Translations under genes and position numbers: made by a program
Assembly: GCA_038214535.1 (NCBI GenBank)
Contig: JBBQRS010000005.1
Location: forward strand, 1 to 64,000
Direction: 5' to 3'
DNA length: 64,000 bases
DNA from: JBBQRS01 sp038214535
GTDB lineage: Bacteria; Chloroflexota; Anaerolineae; CG2-30-64-16
The notes under the pieces: model-generated
Seen by the model: only the letters and a program-made list of their open reading frames with translations
Databases searched by the model: none
What the model was told of the DNA's origin: nothing
Shown here: positions 7,865 through 15,643 of the stretch, in pieces
Position numbering within the stretch: position 1 is the stretch's first letter
Layout of the letters: every line of letters starts with the position of its first letter

Positions 7865-9178
7865 GTGAGGGAGAGTCAGAGGATAAAAGGAACCAAGCCG
7901 TTGGTACGAAAGCTTGCACTGATCGTGATGTTGCTGCTGACTGCGGCGACGATGGAGCGGGCGACGGTTTCGGCCCAGACCCAGCTCAATCGCGCGGCGG
8001 TCGTTGCGCGCTTTGCAGACGGGCAAAACCTCGTGAAATGCGTCACGTTCCCGGAGGTTTCAATCACCGGCGAGGAACTGTTGCGCCGGACGGGCTGGAG
8101 CATCGTGATTGATGCCGAGACCGACCAGGGCAGCGCTGTTTGCAAGGTGAACGACGTCGGTTGTGGGGTAGACGATTGTTTTTGCCGATGTCGCGGCGGC
8201 GCACAGTGCGAGTACTGGTCATACTGGCATCGGGTCAACAACGAGTGGGAGTATTCCGATACCGGCGCGGGGTCTTACAGCGTGTCCGACGGGGCGCTGG
8301 AGGGGTGGTCGTGGGGGCCGGGCAACTGGGTAACCGGTACCGAGCCGCCCGCCTTTACCTTCCAGCAGATCTGCAACTCGAATACGACGCCCCCGATTGT
8401 GCGGGGCAACACGCCCGAGCCGGAGACCGATCAGCCGCCCGACGGCGACTTCGAGGCAGACGAGCTGTTGGTCGAGCCGGGCGAATGCACCGTGCTGACC
8501 TGGGTCATTTTTGATGCGACCAGCGTGACATTGGACGGCGTGCAGGTCGCCGCGCAAGATCGGCGCGAGGTGTGCCCGACGGCGTCACAGCGTTACGTGC
8601 TGATCGCTGCGAACGCGATAGGCCAACTTACGCGCGAAGTGACGATCGAAGTGCTGAACGGCGGGCCGCAACTTCCGGGGCAGGGCGCGCCGACGGTCGC
8701 GCCGCAACAGCCGCAGCCGCAACCACAGCAACCCGCGCCGCAGCAACCGGCCCCGATCCCAAACCCCGACATGGCCGCGCCGCTCTCGACCCTGCCCCCG
8801 CCGGTAGAGCCGAGTCCGGCCGAGATGAGCCTGGTCACCGAGGCGCAGCCGGCGGCGCTCGAGGTTACGGCGACGCCCGAGATCCGCCCGCTCTACACGG
8901 CGACGCCCGACGCGCTCGAGCTGGCGTTGACGGCGCTGCCGACGCCGGTGTTGATCGCGCAGGCGCAACTCGATGCGCGCGCGGGGGATCGCGCGACCCC
9001 AACACCGATTCTGCTGGCGCTGGCGGGCGACGCAGCGGGTGTGGAGATCGCCAGCCAGGCGCAGACGGCGCAGGCGCTTGATCCTGCCGCCTTGCCGGGT
9101 TATGGGATGTTCCTGCTGATGGCGGCGGGCCTGTTGGGCGCGGCGGCATGGGTCTGGCAGCGCAGCCGCGTGCATTGA
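7865..9178 (+). CDS. Membrane-anchored DUF4430-like protein with Ig-like domain and Pro/Gln linker
   Basis: 437 residues from the GTG at 7865 (GGGAG seven bases upstream). A TTG at 7901 with AAAAGGA is an equally possible start and gives a tighter signal peptide. Order: signal peptide; a beta-domain resembling the previous gene, with the same cysteine motif (VGCGVDDCFC) and a GALEGWSWG end; an Ig-like domain with GECTVLTW and VCPTASQRYVL; a Pro/Gln/Thr-rich linker of about 150 residues; and a C-terminal membrane span ending RSRVH. It is likely a surface-anchored partner that hands corrinoid to the ECF transporter next in the operon. Function is inferred from context. Confidence 0.7.
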   Translation: MRESQRIKGTKPLVRKLALIVMLLLTAATMERATVSAQTQLNRAAVVARFADGQNLVKCVTFPEVSITGEELLRRTGWSIVIDAETDQGSAVCKVNDVGCGVDDCFCRCRGGAQCEYWSYWHRVNNEWEYSDTGAGSYSVSDGALEGWSWGPGNWVTGTEPPAFTFQQICNSNTTPPIVRGNTPEPETDQPPDGDFEADELLVEPGECTVLTWVIFDATSVTLDGVQVAAQDRREVCPTASQRYVLIAANAIGQLTREVTIEVLNGGPQLPGQGAPTVAPQQPQPQPQQPAPQQPAPIPNPDMAAPLSTLPPPVEPSPAEMSLVTEAQPAALEVTATPEIRPLYTATPDALELALTALPTPVLIAQAQLDARAGDRATPTPILLALAGDAAGVEIASQAQTAQALDPAALPGYGMFLLMAAGLLGAAAWVWQRSRVH

Positions 9179-9183
9179 ACCCG

Positions 9184-10257
9184 ATGCGAGACGAGACATT
9201 TCATCCCGTCGCCTGGGTAGCCTGGCTGGCGGCGGCCGCGCTGCCGCCGCTGACAACGCGCAACCCGCTCTACCTGGCGCTGCTCCTGATGGTTGCAGGC
9301 ATCAACTTCATGGCGCTGGGCCAGGACAACGCCACGGCGCGCGGCTGGGCGACGCTCGTGCGGTTTGGCGCGCTGCTCTGGCTCTTCACCATCCCCTTCA
9401 CGGCACTCACGAACCATCATGGCGACATCGTGCTCTTCGCGCTGCCCGAAAGCTGGCCCATCATCGGCGGGCCGATCACCCTGGAGTCGTTGCTGTTCGG
9501 TTTGACAGGTGGCCTTTCGATCATCGGGCTGCTGTTGATCTTCGCCGTCTTCAACCTGGCGGTGGATCAGGCACGGCTGTTGCGGATGGCGCCGGGCTTC
9601 GTGTATCAGGCGGGGGTAGTCACGGCGATTGCGGTCGCCTTCGTGCCGCAGATGGTCGGCTCGTGGCAGGATATCCGCGAAGCGCAGCAGGTGCGCGGCC
9701 ATCGGTTTCGCGGGCTGCGCGATCTGTTGCCACTCATCATGCCGATGCTGGTCACCGCGCTGGAGCGGGCCATGCAGCTTGCCGAATCTATGGAAGCGCG
9801 CGGGTATGGCGGCACGATCGCGGTCGTCACGCCGCAGCGCCGGACGCTGATCCAGGGGATCCTGCTGGGCGGGCTGGCCTTGCTGGTGGTGGGGCTGGGC
9901 GCGATCGGGTTCTGGCCCCAGGAGCGTGCTCTGGGGATCACGCTCTCTGTGAGCGGGGTCATTTTACTGGGGAGCAGTTTCTGGTTGCAGGGGCAACAGG
10001 TGCAGCGCACCACCTATCGCCGGTGGATATGGGGCCGCCGCGACCGGATCGTGCTGGCCGTGGGCGTCACCGCCGCGGTCATCTGGCTGGCCGCCTGGCT
10101 CTTCCGCGGCGAATGGCTGTTCTACTACCCGTATCCGCCTTACTCGCCGTGGCCGACCTTCCAGCCGGTGTTGGGGCTGGCGATCCTTTTGCTGGCGGTT
10201 CCGGCGTTTCAGTTGTTGTTGCGCCATCAGGAGTACCATTCCGTTGATCCGTCTTGA
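9184..10257 (+). CDS. ecfT: ECF transporter transmembrane subunit EcfT
   Basis: 357 residues with several hydrophobic segments. The two Ala-Arg-Gly-type coupling helices are visible as REAQQVRGHRF and LAESMEARGYGG, which link EcfT to the ATPases. The ATG at 9184 is preferred; an in-frame upstream start at 9148 would overlap the previous gene by 31 bases. The 3' end overlaps the EcfA gene by 14 bases. It transmits ATPase movement to the S component. Substrate specificity comes from the S component and the riboswitch context. Confidence 0.88.
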   Translation: MRDETFHPVAWVAWLAAAALPPLTTRNPLYLALLLMVAGINFMALGQDNATARGWATLVRFGALLWLFTIPFTALTNHHGDIVLFALPESWPIIGGPITLESLLFGLTGGLSIIGLLLIFAVFNLAVDQARLLRMAPGFVYQAGVVTAIAVAFVPQMVGSWQDIREAQQVRGHRFRGLRDLLPLIMPMLVTALERAMQLAESMEARGYGGTIAVVTPQRRTLIQGILLGGLALLVVGLGAIGFWPQERALGITLSVSGVILLGSSFWLQGQQVQRTTYRRWIWGRRDRIVLAVGVTAAVIWLAAWLFRGEWLFYYPYPPYSPWPTFQPVLGLAILLLAVPAFQLLLRHQEYHSVDPS

Positions 10258-11854
10258 AAATGTCACGTACGCATATCCCGACCAGACGCCGCCGACGTTG
10301 GACGACTTCTCGGCAACCATCGCGCCGGGCGAGTTCGTGCTGGTGGTGGGGCCGTCGGGGTCGGGCAAATCTACCTTCCTGCGCACCCTGAACGGGCTGG
10401 TGCCGCACTTCTACGGCGGGCGCTGGGCCGGGCGCGCGGAGGTGTTTGGCCGCAACCCGCTGGAACTTGCGCCGCGTGGCATGGCCGATCTGGTCGGTTT
10501 TGTCTTTCAGGACCCGGAGGCGCAATTCGTCGTTGACACCGTGGAAGATGAGCTGGTGTTCGCCATGGAGAACTTCGGCATCACCCAGGGCACGATGCGC
10601 AAACGGTTGGAGGAAGTGCTGGATCAGATGGCGATTGCGCACCTGCGGAGCCGGCGCATCGGCACGCTGTCGGGGGGCGAGAAGCAACGCGTCGCCATCG
10701 CGTCGGTGCTGGCCTTGCAGCCCGAAGTGCTGGTGCTCGATGAGCCAACCTCGCAGCTCGATCCGCAGGCCGCGGAGGAAGTGCTGATCGCGCTGCGCCA
10801 CCTCAACGAGGACCTGGGGTTGACCATCGTGTTGAGCGAGCACCGGTTAGAGCGTGTCCTGCAATACGCCGACCGCGTGCTCTATATCCCCGGCGCGGGC
10901 GAGGCGGCGGTGCTGGATGCGCCGCGCGTCATCGTCGCGCAACTACCGTGGGCGCCGCCGCTGATCGAGCTGGGGAAGCGGTTAGGCTGGGACCCGCTGC
11001 CGCTGACCATCAAAGAAGGGCGCGCGTTCGCGCGTGCGTTGGGCGACCGCATCGAGCCGGCGCCGTCCTCTGACCACACGCCATCGGATGCGTTGGCCCC
11101 GCTGATCGCCGCGCGCGGGGTGCATTACGGTTATGGGGGGCGGCCCGCATTGCGCGACGTGAATCTGGCGGTGCGCCCCGGTGAGTTCGTAGCACTGATG
11201 GGGCGCAATGGTTCGGGTAAGAGCACCTTGCTGCGGCAGATGGTAGGGCTGCTGACGCCGGAACAGGGACAGGTGATGGTGGGCGGGCGCAACACGAAGG
11301 AACTCGCGCTCAGCGACATCATCCAGACGGTCGGCTACGTGCCGCAAGACCCCGGCTCGCTGCTGTTCAACGATACGACGCTGGCCGAGCTGGCCTTCAC
11401 ACGGCGCGGCCACGGGATGCCCACCGATCCCGACGCCGACATGCGCTTGCTGGCGCGGCTAGGGCTGGCCGACGTAGCCGATCGCGACCCGCGCGACCTC
11501 AGCGTGGGGCAGCGCCAGCGGGCCGCGCTGGCGTCTATCCTGGTGGCCAACCCGCAGGTGATCTTGCTGGATGAGCCGACGCGCGGGCTCGATTACGAGC
11601 AGAAGCATTCGCTGGCCGTCCTGTTGACGGAACTCAAGGTGGAGGGGCGGGCCGTCGTGATGGCGACCCACGATGTGGAACTGGTGGCGGCCTGCGCGGA
11701 TCGGGTGGTGCTTCTGGCCGAGGGGCAGGTGGTGGTGGATGGGCCGGCGCGCGATGTGATGAGCGATTCGCAGGTGTTCGCCTCGCAGATCAACAAGCTC
11801 TTCCGCGACCCGCGTTACCTCGTGGTGGATGATGTCCAGTTCAGCGCAAGTTGA
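10244..11854 (+). CDS. ecfA: Fused EcfA1-EcfA2 ABC ATPase
   Basis: 536 residues with two complete ABC modules in one chain. The first has GPSGSGKST, LSGGEKQR and VLVLDEPTS. The second has GRNGSGKST, LSVGQRQR and VILLDEPTRG. It starts at TTG with CAGGAG upstream, inside the end of ecfT. The fusion replaces the usual EcfA-EcfA' heterodimer. It powers substrate release by toppling of the S component. It overlaps the next gene, so translation is probably coupled. Confidence 0.92.
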   Translation: MIRLENVTYAYPDQTPPTLDDFSATIAPGEFVLVVGPSGSGKSTFLRTLNGLVPHFYGGRWAGRAEVFGRNPLELAPRGMADLVGFVFQDPEAQFVVDTVEDELVFAMENFGITQGTMRKRLEEVLDQMAIAHLRSRRIGTLSGGEKQRVAIASVLALQPEVLVLDEPTSQLDPQAAEEVLIALRHLNEDLGLTIVLSEHRLERVLQYADRVLYIPGAGEAAVLDAPRVIVAQLPWAPPLIELGKRLGWDPLPLTIKEGRAFARALGDRIEPAPSSDHTPSDALAPLIAARGVHYGYGGRPALRDVNLAVRPGEFVALMGRNGSGKSTLLRQMVGLLTPEQGQVMVGGRNTKELALSDIIQTVGYVPQDPGSLLFNDTTLAELAFTRRGHGMPTDPDADMRLLARLGLADVADRDPRDLSVGQRQRAALASILVANPQVILLDEPTRGLDYEQKHSLAVLLTELKVEGRAVVMATHDVELVAACADRVVLLAEGQVVVDGPARDVMSDSQVFASQINKLFRDPRYLVVDDVQFSAS

Positions 11855-12710
11855 CGCAACCGTCGCCCCGGCGACGGAACTACCCCTGGGGACTAACTCC
11901 GAGCGCCTGATGTCGGCGGCGGTGCTGCTGCTGGCGAGCCTGCTGGGGCTGGGCGCGTTCCTCTATCCGTTCTTCCTGCCCGCCGTTCCCGCAGATGGCA
12001 TGATGGCGCACACCGCCGATGCGCCGCTGGTGTTCGTGGTGCTGGTGCTGCTCTGTCTCGCCGTGGTGTTCGCCAGTCTATCGGGGCGGCAACTGACCAG
12101 CAAGTTTATTGCGGTGCTGGGCGTGCTGGTGGCGGCGAACGCGATCATGCGCGCTGTCCCCGGCCCGGCGGGTTTCTCGGCCATCTTCGTGCTGCCGGTG
12201 CTGGCGGGTTACGCGTATGGACCAACCTTCGGGTTCCTGCTGGGGGCGCTCTCGCTGCTGGTCTCCGCGCTGATCGGCGGCGGGGTGGGGCCGTGGCTGC
12301 CCTATCAGATGTTCGCGACCGGCTGGATGGGGATGCTCTCGGGCTTCCTGCCGAACATGAAACGTCTGGGGCGCGGGGAACCGGTGATCCTGGCAATCTG
12401 GGGGGGCGTGCTGGGGTTGCTCTTCGGCGCGATCATGAATATCTGGTTCTGGCCGTTCCTGGCGGGCGGGGCGCAGTCATCGGAGAACTGGCAGCCGGGC
12501 ACGCCAATGTGGCAGACCGTGCGCAACTACGCCTTCTTCTATGTCACCACCTCGCTCTGGTGGGATGTCGGGCGCGCCGGCGGCAACGCGCTGTTAATCC
12601 TCTTCTTCGGCGCGCCGATCCTCCGCGTGCTGCGCCGCTTCCAGCGCCGCTTCCGGTTTGATGTCGTGCCGGTGACAGAATTTAGCCACGAATTACACGA
12701 ATTGCCTTAA
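11829..12710 (+). CDS. ECF transporter substrate-binding (S) component, probably cobalamin/corrinoid
   Basis: 293 residues with about six membrane spans after a hydrophilic N-terminus. AGYAYGPTFGFLLGALSLLVS and the conserved GGGVGPWLPYQM block fit S components of the ECF family, and the length is close to CbrT-type proteins. It begins with ATGATG inside the end of the EcfA gene and closes the operon. Cobalamin or a precursor is inferred from the riboswitch and the transcobalamin-like partners; sequence alone does not set the substrate. Confidence 0.8.
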   Translation: MMSSSAQVDATVAPATELPLGTNSERLMSAAVLLLASLLGLGAFLYPFFLPAVPADGMMAHTADAPLVFVVLVLLCLAVVFASLSGRQLTSKFIAVLGVLVAANAIMRAVPGPAGFSAIFVLPVLAGYAYGPTFGFLLGALSLLVSALIGGGVGPWLPYQMFATGWMGMLSGFLPNMKRLGRGEPVILAIWGGVLGLLFGAIMNIWFWPFLAGGAQSSENWQPGTPMWQTVRNYAFFYVTTSLWWDVGRAGGNALLILFFGAPILRVLRRFQRRFRFDVVPVTEFSHELHELP

Positions 12711-12713
12711 CTT

Positions 12714-12746
12714 AGAAACCCGGTTTCTTCGAGAAACCGGGTTTCT
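12714..12746. terminator. Bidirectional hairpin between the B12 operon and selD
   Basis: AGAAACCCGGTTTCT (12714-12728) and AGAAACCGGGTTTCT (12732-12746) form a perfect 15-bp stem with a TCG loop, followed by TGTTTTTC. It lies between convergent genes. GAAACCCGGTTTCT is also a common dispersed palindrome in environmental bacteria. Confidence 0.75.
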
Positions 12747-12759
12747 GTGCTGTTTTTCT

Positions 12760-13809
12760 TCAGACGATCTCGATGCCTTCGCCCGCGACGACCTCTCCGA
12801 TGTCCCAGGTTTCCAGATCGCGCGCTTCGCAGAATTGCTGGAACGCGTCCACCTGACCTGCGGGGATGGCGATCAGCAAGCCGCCGGAGGTCTGCGGATC
12901 GTGCAGCAGCGCCTCCTGCCAATCGGCCAGCGAACGGGTGTAGGTGGTGACAGGCTTGTAAAACGCCTGGTTGTTGAACGCGCCGCCGGGGAAAACCCAC
13001 TCCTCCGCATAACCGAGCGCGCCGGGCAGCCACGGCAGGGCGTCGAACCGAATGCGGAAACGTAACCCCGCCGCCTCCGCCATCTCCGCGGCGTGGCCGA
13101 TGAGGCCGAAACCGGTGATATCGGTGGCCGAGCGCGCGCCGACGGCTTGGGCCGCCTGCGCCGCGGTACGATTGAGTCGGGTCATGCTGGCGATCGCGGC
13201 AGCCAGATGCTCCGGAGCGACGATCTCGCGTTTCACCGCCGTGGTGATCGTGCCCACGCCGAGCGGCTTGGTGAGGAGCAGGTGATCGCCGGGCTGCGCG
13301 CCGCCTTTGGTGAGGATATGATCGGGGTGCACCATGCCGGTGACAACAAGGCCATATTTCGGCTCCTTGTCCTGGATGGTGTGGCCGCCGGCGATGGCCG
13401 CGCCCACGGAGCGCACAACCTCCGCGCCGCCGCGCAACACCTCGGCCAACATGCTCGGCGGGAGGTCAGGCGGGAAGGCGGCGATGTTGAGCGCGAAGAG
13501 CACCTCGCCACCCATGGCGTAGACGTCGCTCATGGCGTTGGCCGCGGCGATTGCGCCGTATTCGTAGGGGGTATCCACGACCGGGGTGAAGAAATCCGCG
13601 GTTTGCACCAGCGCCTGCTCGTCGTTCAGCCGGTAGACGGCCGCGTCGTCCACGCTCCCCAGCCCGATCAGCAAGTCGGGGTATTGCTCCGGCGGAAACA
13701 TATTGTCGAGTGAGCGCAAGACCTGCGCGAGCTGCTCAGGAGGCAGCTTGGACGCTCAGCCGGCGCACGAACTGAGGGCGGTGAGTTTGACGATTTCTTC
13801 GCGCGTCAT
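12760..13809 (-). CDS. selD: Selenide, water dikinase SelD; catalytic residue encoded by in-frame TGA (Sec)
   Basis: 349 residues if the TGA at 13758-13756 is read as selenocysteine. SelD makes selenophosphate from selenide and ATP. The frame starts at an ATG with AAGGAG five bases upstream and reads LTALSSCAG-Sec-ASKLPPEQL. Sec falls on the catalytic Cys of the family, and the Lys three residues later is kept. The rest is typical: GLGSVDDAAVY, TADFFTPVVD, ANAMSDVYAMGG, AGGHTIQ. A hairpin after the TGA matches a bacterial SECIS. Automatic calling would truncate the gene to a start near 13719 and lose the active site. selB is present at 57.9 kb; selA and selC were not found here. Confidence 0.92.
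13714..13728 (-). promoter_or_regulatory. Bacterial SECIS apical hairpin in selD
   Basis: The mRNA reads GCGCA-GGUCU-UGCGC, a 5-bp stem whose loop region AGGUCU matches the SelB-binding loop of E. coli fdhF. The loop G lies about 32 bases after the UGA, within the range accepted for bSECIS elements. UGAGCG (the UGA and next codon) can also pair with CGCUCA at 13716-13711 as an alternative outer stem. Confidence 0.72.
13756..13758 (-). other. In-frame TGA read as selenocysteine, SelD codon 18
   Basis: The plus strand is TCA here, so the minus strand is TGA. It is in frame with both the upstream ATG (13809) and the conserved SelD body. Confidence 0.85.
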
Positions 13810-13912
13810 GGTTGCTCCTTGAGATCAAGATGCGATTATACCCCGTAGCCGCAGGGCAGGTCAAAGAGGACAGGATTTCCAAAGGCGCGGCGCCGCAGCG
13901 GGCGCATCCTGA

Positions 13913-13969
13913 TCACGCGGAGACGCGGAGAAGAATGATTCCTTCCGCGTTCTCCGCGTCTCCGCGTGA
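13913..13969. repeat. Family B palindromic repeat (TCACGCGGAGACGCGGAGA)
   Basis: TCACGCGGAGACGCGGAGAA and its complement flank a short centre. It lies in the 250-bp gap between selD (-) and the UxaA gene (+). Three other copies are at 17.4, 18.6 and 21.9 kb. Confidence 0.85.
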
Positions 13970-14059
13970 GCGCGGAGGCTTGCGCAAAGGGCGGGGGGCG
14001 CGTAGAATGCACTGGCTGTCGTGCCATCGAGTTCAATTCTTGGATCAAGCGAGAAAATC

Positions 14060-15565
14060 ATGCGAGCACTATTAATGAATGAAGCGGACAACGTGATGTT
14101 GGCCGTGGTGGATTTGCCTGCGGGCGCGACCGTGGATGCCGGGGGAGAAACGGTGACGACCGTCGAGGCGATCCCGTCCGGCCACAAGTGCGCGCGGCGG
14201 GCGATTGCGGCGGGCGAGTTGATTTTTAAATACGGCCAGCCCATCGGGCGCGCGACGACGGCGATCCAGGCGGGCGCGCACGTTCACGTACACAACGTGG
14301 AGAGCCTGCGCGGGCGCGGCGACCTTGCGCGCGACGAGCGCGTGGCGCAGGACGGCGCGGCGGCGGCGCACCTGCATGGGAGCAGCGAGGTGGCGTCCGT
14401 TCCCGATGTGACTACCTTTATGGGCTACCGGCGCAAGGATGGCCGGGTCGGGGTGCGGAATCACGTGGTGGTGCTCTCCGCGGTGCAGTGCGCCAACGGC
14501 GTGGTGCGGCGCATCGCGCAACTCGTACCGGAAGTCACGCCAATCACGCACGTCTACGGCTGCGGCCAATTGGGCGATGACCACCGGCAGACGCAGCGGG
14601 TGCTGGAGGAGTATGCGCAGCATCCCAACGTAGGGGCGGTGCTGTTGGTGGGACTGGGGTGCGAGACGCTGCCCACCACGGAGATCGGCGCACGGTTGGC
14701 GGATGGGGGGACGACGATCCGGCGGCTGACCATTCAGGAGGAGGGCGGCAGCCGCAGCACGGTGGAACGCGGCGTGGCGGTCGCGCGCGAATTGCTGGCT
14801 GAGGCCGGGCGCGCGCAGCGCGAACCGATTCCGCTATCAGAACTGGTAGTTGGGTTGGAGTGCGGGGGGTCGGATGCGTGGTCGGGGATCACGGCGAACC
14901 CGGCAGTCGGCGCGGCGAGCGATCTGGTGGTGGCCGCGGGCGGCACGGTGATCCTCTCGGAAGTGCCGGAGGCGATCGGCGCAGAGCATCTACTGGAGGC
15001 GCGCACCACCCCAGAGATCGCGGGGCAACTGTGGGAGGCGACGGCGGTGTGGGAGGCGGAGGCGCGGCGGATGGGGGTAGATATGCGCGGGGCACAGCCG
15101 ACGCCGGGGAACATCGCCGGGGGGCTGACAACCATCGAGGAGAAGTCGCTGGGGGCGATCTCGAAGGGCGGCAGGACGCCGGTGCGCGAGTTCATCGGCT
15201 ACGCGCATCGACCCACGCAGCGGGGGTTGGTGATCATGAATACCGCCGGACAGGACGCCGAATCGGTGACGGGGATGGTGGCGGGCGGCGCGCAGGTGGT
15301 GGTCTTCACCACGGGGCGCGGCTCGCCGGTGGGCTGCCCGATTGCGCCAGTGGTCAAGGTGGCGTCGAACAGCGCGATGTACGAGCGGTTGGGGGATGAC
15401 ATGGACGTGGACGCGGGGACGATTGTCGCCGCGGGTGAGAGCGTGGCCGACGTGGGGCGGCGCATCTTCGATTGGGTGGTCGCAGCCGCGAGCGGCGAGG
15501 AAACGGCGGCGGAGATGTGGGGGCAAGGCGAGTTCGCAATCAGCATTCTGGGGCAGCGGATGTAG
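14060..15565 (+). CDS. UxaA-family altronate/galactarate-type dehydratase
   Basis: 501 residues. An N-terminal SAF-like domain (VEAIPSGHKCARRAIAAGE) is joined to the large UxaA domain, with GYRRKDGRVGVRNHVVV, HVYGCGQLGDD, GLGCET and GLECGGSDAWSGITANPA. These are the Fe-dependent sugar-acid dehydratase signatures shared by altronate, galactarate and sulfolactate lyases. The domains often occur as separate subunits; here they are one chain. The start at 14060 is chosen because MRALLMNEADNV matches SAF N-termini; the ribosome site is weak. No sugar-acid catabolic genes flank it, so the substrate is open. Confidence 0.82.
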   Translation: MRALLMNEADNVMLAVVDLPAGATVDAGGETVTTVEAIPSGHKCARRAIAAGELIFKYGQPIGRATTAIQAGAHVHVHNVESLRGRGDLARDERVAQDGAAAAHLHGSSEVASVPDVTTFMGYRRKDGRVGVRNHVVVLSAVQCANGVVRRIAQLVPEVTPITHVYGCGQLGDDHRQTQRVLEEYAQHPNVGAVLLVGLGCETLPTTEIGARLADGGTTIRRLTIQEEGGSRSTVERGVAVARELLAEAGRAQREPIPLSELVVGLECGGSDAWSGITANPAVGAASDLVVAAGGTVILSEVPEAIGAEHLLEARTTPEIAGQLWEATAVWEAEARRMGVDMRGAQPTPGNIAGGLTTIEEKSLGAISKGGRTPVREFIGYAHRPTQRGLVIMNTAGQDAESVTGMVAGGAQVVVFTTGRGSPVGCPIAPVVKVASNSAMYERLGDDMDVDAGTIVAAGESVADVGRRIFDWVVAAASGEETAAEMWGQGEFAISILGQRM

Positions 15566-15576
15566 CCGGGGCAACA

Positions 15577-15643
15577 GGATTTACAGGATGCACAGGATGA
15601 GAAATCGTGCCATCCTGTACGTCTTGTAAATCCTGTCCATTCA
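15577..15643. repeat. Family A inverted repeat (ACAGGATTTACAGGATG)
   Basis: ACAGGATTTACAGGATGCAC opposes CATCCTGTACGTCTTGTAAATCCTGTCC, leaving a short centre. It lies between the convergent UxaA gene and the CPA1 antiporter, where it can act as a terminator hairpin. Confidence 0.8.

Noticed and set aside
13719..13809. SelD seems to lack its N-terminus or to be a pseudogene because of a stop codon
   Set aside because: The stop is TGA at the exact catalytic position, with a start, ribosome site and SECIS-like hairpin in place.
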